Shown piece after piece: positions 17,481 through 23,793 of a stretch of 64,000 nucleotides of DNA. The stretch covers positions 124,001-188,000 of the forward strand of contig JACKOY010000005.1 of NCBI GenBank assembly GCA_024233935.1. The letters are read 5' to 3'. Made by a program: the position numbers and the translations under genes. Under the pieces are notes generated by a model. It was not told the origin of the DNA. It worked only from the letters and a program-made list of their open reading frames with translations, and did no database searches. Source of the stretch: Spirochaetales bacterium. GTDB lineage: Bacteria > Spirochaetota > Leptospiria > Leptospirales > Leptonemataceae. Positions within the stretch are counted from its first letter, which is position 1. Each line of letters opens with the position of its first letter.

Positions 17481-17954
17481 TCAGTCGGGCGTAAAGGGTA
17501 GCCGGGCGACCACCTCGAACCGTCTGACCAGACTTATCCCCGGTTTATCCACAATTTCGGCCATGCGCATGGGTCGGGAGTTCGAATCTTCGATATCTTT
17601 GCCCATGTTGGAACCGTCGGTGGCGTCCAGGAGCATCAGGAAAACGAAGAGATAGCAGTTTGAGACGCCGCAACCGCGCGCGATGAGCTTGAACTCGCCC
17701 CAGAGCTGACCGGGCACGGCAAAATTTACCGGCTGAAGCTCCTGCCCCGGAGCCTGATAAAAGGTCGTGTAGCGGGCGCGACATGGCAGAGCCGCGGCCC
17801 GACGGCGGGCCAGCCGTAGCAGTTCCGGCAGGTATCTGGAGAGGGCCAGTCCCCGGATGCGAAGCCGGGTTTGCAGGGCCTCAAGATGTCTTTCCGGAAT
17901 AAGAATCTTGCAGCGGGCAAATTGAGGTCTGTGCGGTTCCGTGATCGTCTTCAT
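17481..17954 (-). CDS. DUF1564-family protein (copy 1)
   Basis: The 157-residue protein belongs to the Leptospira-type DUF1564 family, function unknown. It shares with the copies at 20959 and 52396 the invariant features CxILIP, YLPELLRLAR, a YQxxGQxL segment and the signature WGEFKLIARGCGVSNCYLFVFLM. No signal peptide is present; the C-terminal tail differs from the other copies. The ATG has no purine-rich ribosome-binding site; instead a 17-base block shared with the other two copies lies immediately before it. It lies convergent to the CBS gene and divergent from the flavin monooxygenase. A regulatory or nucleic-acid-binding role is a guess. Confidence 0.85.
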   Translation of the reverse strand: MKTITEPHRPQFARCKILIPERHLEALQTRLRIRGLALSRYLPELLRLARRRAAALPCRARYTTFYQAPGQELQPVNFAVPGQLWGEFKLIARGCGVSNCYLFVFLMLLDATDGSNMGKDIEDSNSRPMRMAEIVDKPGISLVRRFEVVARLPFTPD

Positions 17955-17971
17955 ACCCGGAAGGGGTCTTC
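17955..17971 (-). promoter_or_regulatory. Conserved pre-start block of DUF1564 copy 1
   Basis: Read on the minus strand the 17 bases before the ATG are GAAGACCCCTTCCGGGT. Eleven of 17 positions are identical in the equivalent blocks before copies 2 and 3. In this copy an in-frame TGA lies just upstream of the block with no start codon between, so it is not an N-terminal extension. It may be an operator or a translation-control element. Confidence 0.6.
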
Positions 17972-18399
17972 AATCTTCGATTTGTTGCGTGATTTTTTGC
18001 GCAGCAAACAAGAAACTTCCTCTTTGACAATCCTACGACTTATCCGGCCTTGGCGCCGGCGATGAAAACCTGCCGGCCTGGATCGTCGGTCGGTCCACGA
18101 CCGGGGACGGTCTGGTGGGAGATCCTTCCAGAACTACGGGCCATGCAAACGTCTTCAGGAATCGAACTATCGCCGCACACCTTGATGCGCTCTCCGGCTT
18201 TCTTGATTATGGTTCCCCTGCGGGTTCCTCTTCTGCCACCTACACCCCACGCCAGAAGCTGCCGCGTTCACTCTGGTATGTTGTCGTGGGCTACGGTTTT
18301 CAAATCTAGTCGATTCGCGAATATCTCTTCACAAAGGGATCATCAGACCGGGCACGAAAATTTGCGTGACCGTATTTGGCGGAGGGTGAATCTGGAATC
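17972..18399. other. Intergenic stretch with a possible gene remnant
   Basis: The 428 bases separate the divergent DUF1564 and monooxygenase genes. A TTGACA (18024-18029) lacks a matching -10 element. The plus-strand frame 18028-18309 is open for 93 codons and reads protein-like (contains AGDENLPAWIVGRST and ends RSLWYVVVGYGFQI), but has no ATG and only a late GTG (18115). It could be the remnant of an outer-membrane-type protein or chance. Nothing else was recognised. Confidence 0.25.
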
Positions 18400-19800
18400 A
18401 TGCGTATGGAACGGGTCTGCATCATTGGCGCCGGGCCTTCGGGCATTGCGGCGGCCAAAAACATACTCGATCAAGGATTCGAAAACATCACAATATACGA
18501 TCGAGGATCCGAGGTCGGTGGCAACTGGGTCTTTGATGCAGACTCCGGACATTCCAGCGTTTTTGAAACCACACATATCATCAGCTCGCGGCAATATTCC
18601 GAATATGCCGACTACCCCATGCCCCCAAATTTTCCGGACTATCCGGGCCATCGCCATTTAGCAGCCTACTTCCAGGACTACGCACGCTATTTTGGCCTGT
18701 ACCGCTTTATCGAATTCCGTACACTCGTCGAAAGTTGCGAGAAAACATCGGGCGGCAACTGGCGGGTAACTACCAGACAGGGTCGCAAGAGAACCAGCAG
18801 GATTTTTGACTATCTTGTGGTCTGCAATGGTCACCATTGGAAACCTCGTTATCCTTCGTATCCCGGCCGCTTTACGGGCAAGTTTATCCACTCTCATGAT
18901 TTCAAGCGCGCAAAGCCTTTCGCCGGCAAGCGCGTGCTTGTAATCGGGGCCGGCAATTCCGCCTGTGACGTTGCCGTCGAGACTTCGCGCGTTTCCGAAA
19001 GCACGGACATCAGCATGCGGCGGGGTTATTGGATTGTGCCCAAGTTCCTGTTTGGCGTGCCGGCGGATCATCTGCACAATCGCTCCGAAAGACTTCTGGG
19101 CTTTGTTCCCTATCGATGGCGCATTCGGATGTTACAGTGGCTCCTGAAACTTATGAACGGCCCCAACCGCAAATACGGCATGCAGGAGCCCGATCACATG
19201 CTCACGGAAACCCATCCGACGCTCAACTCTGAGTTGTTGTACTTCGTTCGTCACGGCGAAATTACAGTCAGGCCCGACGTAGAACGATTCGAAGGGCGTA
19301 CCGTGGTCTTTAATGATGGAAGTCAGCGAACGTATGATGCAATCGTCTGCTGCACGGGTTTCGAGATATCGCATCCCTTTTTCACTCCCGATCTCATCGA
19401 CTATTCCAGCGGTCCGGTGCCTTTGTATTTGCGCATGTTCCCGGCAGAGCACGACAACCTTGCCTTTGTGGGATTGTTTCAACCGCTTGGCTGTATCTGG
19501 CCGGCCGCGGAATTGCAGGCCAAGATTCTCGCGCGGCGTATGGCAGGTCTCTGGAATCCGCCGCCGGACCTGGCCGCGGAGATCCAAAAGGAAGTCCAAC
19601 ACCCGGATGTGGTGCAACTGGACACCCCTCGCCATACAATTACGGTTGATTATCCGCGCTTTCGGGCTCGCCTCTTAAGGGAGCTACCGCCGGATTACAT
19701 CAGCCGCGAACCGGCCCGGAGAAACGCAGGCGCGAAAGCCGTGTCGCCCAGGAACGCTGTTCGGCCGGTGCGCCACAGAGCGCGCGCCTCAGGTCGCTAA
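18400..19800 (+). CDS. Flavin-containing monooxygenase (FMO / Baeyer-Villiger-like)
   Basis: The 466-residue enzyme should insert one oxygen atom into a substrate using FAD and NADPH. The FAD-binding GAGPSG is at residues 10-15, the FMO fingerprint reads FTGKFIHSHDF (FxGxxxHxxxF form) near 162-172, and the NADPH-binding GAGNSACD follows near 183. A downstream CTGFE motif completes the FMO pattern. The Arg-rich last 25 residues are unusual and may be a tail. The ATG at 18400 begins six residues before the FAD motif; GGAGGGTG lies 12 bases upstream, somewhat far. It is followed by a methyltransferase on the same strand and flanked by DUF1564 paralogues. Confidence 0.93.
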   Translation: MRMERVCIIGAGPSGIAAAKNILDQGFENITIYDRGSEVGGNWVFDADSGHSSVFETTHIISSRQYSEYADYPMPPNFPDYPGHRHLAAYFQDYARYFGLYRFIEFRTLVESCEKTSGGNWRVTTRQGRKRTSRIFDYLVVCNGHHWKPRYPSYPGRFTGKFIHSHDFKRAKPFAGKRVLVIGAGNSACDVAVETSRVSESTDISMRRGYWIVPKFLFGVPADHLHNRSERLLGFVPYRWRIRMLQWLLKLMNGPNRKYGMQEPDHMLTETHPTLNSELLYFVRHGEITVRPDVERFEGRTVVFNDGSQRTYDAIVCCTGFEISHPFFTPDLIDYSSGPVPLYLRMFPAEHDNLAFVGLFQPLGCIWPAAELQAKILARRMAGLWNPPPDLAAEIQKEVQHPDVVQLDTPRHTITVDYPRFRARLLRELPPDYISREPARRNAGAKAVSPRNAVRPVRHRARASGR

Positions 19801-19893
19801 ACAAAGGGAATAACCCTCCGCAACGACTGCGCAAGGCGCCCTCGGGGGACCAGTCCCGGGAGTCGCGGAGGGCCGGTGGTCTGATTGGATTGC

Positions 19894-19926
19894 AATAGGC
19901 TTCAGCCTATTACTCGAGTGCTGAAG
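19894..19926 (+). terminator. Overlapping alternative hairpins behind the monooxygenase gene
   Basis: AATAGGCT (19894-19901) pairs with AGCCTATT (19904-19911) around a 2-base gap, so in RNA the inner pairs must open. A competing stem CTTCAGC (19900-19906) with GCTGAAG (19920-19926) uses the same central bases. Only one can form at a time. No U-tract follows. It may act as terminator or attenuator before the methyltransferase gene. Confidence 0.35.
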
Positions 19927-20077
19927 CTACCGCCCAGCCACCTCGCCGGTCATACATAAGCTACATATCATTGGACCACCTCCTCTTGCGTGCCTCAGAA
20001 ATAGTCATAATAAGCCTCTCTGTCAATGCATGTTTTTTTGGAAGGGACACGACTGCCCCCCTCCGGGAAATGGGCGC

Positions 20078-20722
20078 ATGCTTCTCGAGCGAATCATGCG
20101 GCTGGCGGGCACATCAATCCCCGAACAACTCGAAAAACCTCAGGGCTGGATCGGCCGCTTCATAACCACCCGTTGGCTGGATCGAGGCAATGCAGCCCTC
20201 TACCAGTTCTGCCTGCAACTGATGGAGGCCCGTCCCGAACAGGAGATTCTGGAGGTCGGTTTTGGGAGCGGGCGCTCGCTCGGCATGCTTGCAACAACAG
20301 GAGCCCGCGTCTGCGGAGTGGATTTCTCTCCGGACATGATTCGAAAGGCCACACGGATCAATCGCGCCCAGGTCCGCGCCGGTCGAATAAGGGTCGAGCT
20401 CGCTGGAGTGTCTGCACTGCCCTACCCGGACAGCACCTTTGACAGCGTGTTGACGACGAATACGATCTACTTCTGGCCAGACCCGGCCCGGGATTCGCTT
20501 GAGTTGCTGCGCGTGCTCAAACCGGGGGCACGCCTGTTCCTGGGCTATCGCCCAAAAGAAATACTGGAAAAGATCCCGGTGCTTGACAATCGTTTTCGAT
20601 TGTACACACACGATGACGTGCGTAGTCTATTCGACCGGCATGGCGCAACCACACAGATCAGAGAGCGTGCTGAGCCGACCGGCTTCGACTCCTACTGTGC
20701 CATAGTGCAAAAGGCCGGGTAG
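20078..20722 (+). CDS. Class I SAM-dependent methyltransferase
   Basis: The 214-residue protein carries motif I ILEVGFGSGRS (about residues 57-67), the acidic end of strand 2 in CGVDFSPDM, motif IV-like FDSVLTTNTIYFW and post-motif LLRVLKPGARL. This is the UbiE/Methyltransf_11 type, acting on small molecules or lipids. The N-terminus (LAGTSIPEQLEKPQGWIGRFI) is common to a subgroup that starts with a short RLAG..IPxQL..PxG leader, which supports the ATG at 20078 over 20030. Its neighbour upstream is the monooxygenase; a joint pathway is possible but not shown. Confidence 0.88.
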   Translation: MLLERIMRLAGTSIPEQLEKPQGWIGRFITTRWLDRGNAALYQFCLQLMEARPEQEILEVGFGSGRSLGMLATTGARVCGVDFSPDMIRKATRINRAQVRAGRIRVELAGVSALPYPDSTFDSVLTTNTIYFWPDPARDSLELLRVLKPGARLFLGYRPKEILEKIPVLDNRFRLYTHDDVRSLFDRHGATTQIRERAEPTGFDSYCAIVQKAG

Positions 20723-20893
20723 GCTGCACGATGTGACTGCTCCTTCCGGGCAAACCCTGTTCGCTCGAAGGCAGACCATGAGGCACGCGTTTCCTTCAAG
20801 GCTACTGACCTGCTCGCGGATTCATTTTCGTATGTTGCCTGCATATATCGCAGTCAATGCAGCAGCTAATTCTTGAGACTGATCCACGCCACG

Positions 20894-20912
20894 GGCCTCC
20901 CGCCCGCAGGCC
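20894..20912. terminator. Small GC hairpin between convergent genes
   Basis: GGCCT (with preceding G) and AGGCC (20908-20912) pair across a 9-base loop between the methyltransferase gene and the convergent DUF1564 copy 2. The stem is only five pairs; weak support. The remaining part of 20723-20958 shows nothing recognisable. Confidence 0.2.
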
Positions 20913-20958
20913 GGCGCCTTAAAGAAACCAGGGTGGGGTGGGCAGGTCGTGCGTTTCG

Positions 20959-21423
20959 CTACTCCCGCGCGAAAAAAAGCCGTCGAACGAAGCGTACGCC
21001 TGAATTTCTGGCGATTTCGTTCAGTGCCAACCGATAAGGGAGCGAAACTTCGTTCGCCGTGTTACCGTTGCGACTCAGCTCGTCTTCCAGGAGCAGCAAG
21101 AACACAAACAGATAGCACATCGAGACGCTACAACCGCGGGCAATAAGTTTGAATTCTCCCCAATCCTGCCCCGCCGGCCGAAAATTGATCCTTTGCAGAT
21201 CCTGCCCGTCCTCTTGATACTCGGCCGTGAACTTTGGGAAGACCGGAAGACGGCCCGCCTGGCGCCGGGCGAGCTTGATGAGGACCGGAAGATATTCGGC
21301 CAGCTTTCTGCCGCGCAGACGACGATAGAAGAGTGGCATCAAATCTGCCGGAACGAGAAACTTGCACCGTGGCCGTAAAGGGCGGCGCGGTCGTGTAACA
21401 TGAAGCACTTCTTGTGGGTCCAT
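20959..21423 (-). CDS. DUF1564-family protein (copy 2)
   Basis: The 154-residue protein is the closest relative of copy 1: CKFLVP, AEYLPVLIKLARR, YQEDGQDL and WGEFKLIARGCSVSMCYLFVFLLLL all align. The C-terminal 40 residues (VSLPYRLALNEIARNSGVRFVRRL) match the MAEIVDKPGISLVRRFE tail of copy 1 loosely, so the family has a conserved end as well. No signal peptide or membrane helix. The same 17-base block precedes its ATG, without a Shine-Dalgarno sequence. Together with copy 1 it brackets the monooxygenase-methyltransferase pair on the opposite strand. Confidence 0.85.
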   Translation of the reverse strand: MDPQEVLHVTRPRRPLRPRCKFLVPADLMPLFYRRLRGRKLAEYLPVLIKLARRQAGRLPVFPKFTAEYQEDGQDLQRINFRPAGQDWGEFKLIARGCSVSMCYLFVFLLLLEDELSRNGNTANEVSLPYRLALNEIARNSGVRFVRRLFFARE

Positions 21424-21440
21424 ACCCGGAGAAGGTCGCC
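21424..21440 (-). promoter_or_regulatory. Conserved pre-start block of DUF1564 copy 2
   Basis: On the minus strand the bases before the ATG are GGCGACCTTCTCCGGGT. It shares G, GACC, TCCGG and the final T with copies 1 and 3. The coding sequence after the ATG does not align at nucleotide level, so the conservation is specific to the leader. Confidence 0.6.
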
Positions 21441-21480
21441 GAAGTGAATTCTGTTTCGGTTTTTTTGCGACCCGGGGGCA

Positions 21481-22062
21481 CTATTTCAATGCTTCGCGCA
21501 CGCGCTTCCTGAGATAGGGTAGGACCTCTCGGGCAAACCAGGGATTCCTGGACAGCCAGAGTTGATTACGCGGCGACGGGTGTGGTAGCGGAATTGTGCC
21601 GGGCGCGTAGTCTCGAAAACCGCGCACAGTTTCCGTCAGGGTAGCCCCCCTCCTTTCGCCCAGCAAGTAGTCCTGGGCGTACTGGCCAATCGCGAGCACC
21701 AATTGGATGTCTTTGAGGAGCGGAATCATCGTGTCGTGCCAGGTCGCCCGACATTCTGGACGCGGCGGCAGGTCGCCCGAGCGACCTTTGCCCGGATAAC
21801 AAAAACCCATCGGGACGATTGCGAAGCGCCTCGCATCGTAGAAACTGTCGTCATCGACGCCCATCCATTCTCGCAGGCGCTTGCCGCTGGCATCGTTCCA
21901 GGGAATGCCGGAAGCATGCACCTTCGTGCCCGGCGCCTGCCCGACTACGAGTACACGCGACCGTGCATGGATGCGAAAAACGGGACGTGGCTCGTGAGGC
22001 AAATGCGGCGCGCAGATTCGACAGGCCGCAGCTTCGGCAATGAGCTTTCCCAGGCGACTCAA
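21481..22062 (-). CDS. Uracil-DNA glycosylase superfamily protein
   Basis: The ~193-residue protein shows the UDG-superfamily motif A in VVGQAPGTKVHASGIPWND and motif B in PLPHPSPRNQ; an N-terminal CRIC lies where iron-sulphur UDGs begin, but the other Fe-S cysteines are not evident. Members are usually listed as uracil-DNA glycosylase family, some without proven activity. A longer start (ATG 22119) exists, but the TTG at 22062 overlaps the upstream lipoprotein's TGA as TTGA, a typical coupling arrangement, and removes a low-complexity leader. Third gene of a cyclase - lipoprotein - UDG operon. Confidence 0.82.
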   Translation of the reverse strand: MSRLGKLIAEAAACRICAPHLPHEPRPVFRIHARSRVLVVGQAPGTKVHASGIPWNDASGKRLREWMGVDDDSFYDARRFAIVPMGFCYPGKGRSGDLPPRPECRATWHDTMIPLLKDIQLVLAIGQYAQDYLLGERRGATLTETVRGFRDYAPGTIPLPHPSPRNQLWLSRNPWFAREVLPYLRKRVREALK

Positions 22063-22439
22063 CCCGGCGGCTCCAGCAGCAGGGCATCTGGCAGATTGCT
22101 GAATCGTTCGGGTAGGCACAGACCTCCGCAGTCAGCGCCCCCGGCCGTCGGATCGCAGGCGTCGGTGGAATCGTCCACGCAGTGAAGACCGGCTTCGCAA
22201 CCAAAGCCGGCAAACCCACCGCAAAAGATCCGCCGATAGCAAAGGCCGGGACAGGATGTCGCTCCCGACTCGCAGTCCCCGGGTGCCCGTAAGCATAAGA
22301 GCGATGCTTCGCAGACCGCTCCCGCCGACTCACCGCAGGCCTCTCCGGGGCCCGCCAGGCGGGGCTGCTCAAGCTCGCCTTGCACGGTGGCGCCCGAGCA
22401 GGCAATCAACAGCAGCAGTAAGAACAAACGATGGCGCAT
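22059..22439 (-). CDS. Cysteine-rich lipoprotein
   Basis: The 126-residue protein has a signal peptide with lipobox LLIAC (Cys14) and then about 15 cysteines. The second half reads FCGGFAGFGCEAGLHCVDD followed by a CDP and ADCGGLC, the cysteine-spaced module found in many secreted bacterial proteins of unknown function, often likened to Kazal/TIL inhibitors. The ATG at 22439 lies 2 bases behind the adenylate-cyclase stop. Disulphide formation implies an extracytoplasmic location. Function unknown. Confidence 0.75.
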   Translation of the reverse strand: MRHRLFLLLLLIACSGATVQGELEQPRLAGPGEACGESAGAVCEASLLCLRAPGDCESGATSCPGLCYRRIFCGGFAGFGCEAGLHCVDDSTDACDPTAGGADCGGLCLPERFSNLPDALLLEPPG

Positions 22440-22441
22440 AT

Positions 22442-23755
22442 CTACAATTCCGGCCCCGACCCGGAGAAGGATCCGGACCGACTGTCCGGGCCTTTTGACG
22501 TCGTCAGACGCCTCCGGGTTACGAAGTACATCGGCATCGGCCCCAGGCCCTTTACTTCGATGTGGCCACGCAGCTCGCATTCAAAGCGGTCACGAACCAT
22601 TTCGTAGGTCTTCTCCGAGATGTTGATCCGACCCGGTTCGCCGGAGCTTTCCATGCGACTGGCGGTATTGACAGCATCTCCCCAGACATCGTACGAAAAC
22701 GTCTGCTCCCCGATGATACCCGCCACGACCGGACCGGTATGAATACCAACGCGTATCTCCAGGTGTGGCTTTTTGGCGGCGCTCTGCCGCACAGCCTCTT
22801 CGCTCATGAAATCCAGAATCTCGAGCCCCGCCGCGACACAGTCCGCAGCATGACCCTCGCGTGGCTCTGGGACTCCGCCGGCGCACATGTAGGAATCCCC
22901 GATAGTCTTAATCTTACAGAGATTGTGCTTATCAATAATCCGATCAAACGCCGAAAAACACCGATCCAGTTCCCGAACCAGCTCGTCGGGGCTCATGGCG
23001 GCCGCCGCTGCCGTGAATCCCTTGAAGTCCGTAAACATTACCGTGACAGAATCAAACAAACGCGGCGGAGCCTCGCCACTCGATTTGATCTGTTGAATGA
23101 TCGGATCCGGAAGAACCATCTCAAGCAGCGAGTCCGATTTCCTGCGTTCGAATTGGGCGCGCTGATCGGCCCGAAATCGACGATAATACTGGCGCTCCTG
23201 CACCGCGGCAAACGCTGCGGCGCCAATAGCCACATAGACCGTCTGGGCGACATCGGCCCAGACAGTGCCGTCCGTCTCCATGAAGAACCGTACATAAACC
23301 AGAAACGGAACCAGAGTGAGTACATACGGAATCAATGCCGTGCGCCAGCCACCGATCGCCATCACAAACACACCGAGTTCGACAAAGATGATTCCATTCA
23401 AGCCCACGGGGTTCAGATCGGCAACAATCGTAACGCCGCAGAGATTGGCCATCCAGCCCGTAAGCACAGTCAGATGCATGGCGTACACGACCCGGTGCGT
23501 GCGCGGGCTGTAACGCAACCCGCCAAAAAACAAAATCAAAGCGTAGAGCGCCGACGGGATAATCGACAAAAATCGCCACGGCACATACGCCGGTTCCTGT
23601 AAGACAAAAAGATCAATGAGAACGTAGGCGAGGGTCATCGCGGTCGCCAGCGAGGCCCCGACCCGGCCGAAGCGAACGGTCCGATAAAACAACTCCGGCC
23701 GATAGTCGGCACGGACTTCAGCCTCGCTCAGTTCGCGAAACGCGTCCCGCTGCAT
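22442..23755 (-). CDS. Membrane class III adenylate cyclase
   Basis: The 437-residue protein has six membrane helices (about residues 33-185), a short linker, and a catalytic domain (235-430). All key residues are present: metal-binding Asp243 (FTDFKGF) and Asp287 (TIGDSYM), base-selecting Lys283 and Asp356 (YDVWGD), and transition-state Asn363 and Arg367 (VNTASRM). The Lys/Asp pair predicts ATP rather than GTP, so the product is cAMP. It is the first gene of an operon with the Cys-rich lipoprotein and the UDG-like gene. Confidence 0.94.
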   Translation of the reverse strand: MQRDAFRELSEAEVRADYRPELFYRTVRFGRVGASLATAMTLAYVLIDLFVLQEPAYVPWRFLSIIPSALYALILFFGGLRYSPRTHRVVYAMHLTVLTGWMANLCGVTIVADLNPVGLNGIIFVELGVFVMAIGGWRTALIPYVLTLVPFLVYVRFFMETDGTVWADVAQTVYVAIGAAAFAAVQERQYYRRFRADQRAQFERRKSDSLLEMVLPDPIIQQIKSSGEAPPRLFDSVTVMFTDFKGFTAAAAAMSPDELVRELDRCFSAFDRIIDKHNLCKIKTIGDSYMCAGGVPEPREGHAADCVAAGLEILDFMSEEAVRQSAAKKPHLEIRVGIHTGPVVAGIIGEQTFSYDVWGDAVNTASRMESSGEPGRINISEKTYEMVRDRFECELRGHIEVKGLGPMPMYFVTRRRLTTSKGPDSRSGSFSGSGPEL

Positions 23756-23793
23756 GCTCGTGCTTACCGTGTCAGCAAGAGCCCGTCAAGCAA

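Noticed and set aside
17379..17660. Possible tRNA because of TTCGAATC near 17580
   Set aside because: The sequence lies inside the DUF1564 coding region and no cloverleaf can be drawn around it.
18024..18029. TTGACA as a promoter -35 element
   Set aside because: No TATAAT-like hexamer at 16-18 bases distance.
22562..23602. 346-codon plus-strand frame opposite the adenylate cyclase gene
   Set aside because: The opposite strand has a complete cyclase with all catalytic residues; this frame shows no family.
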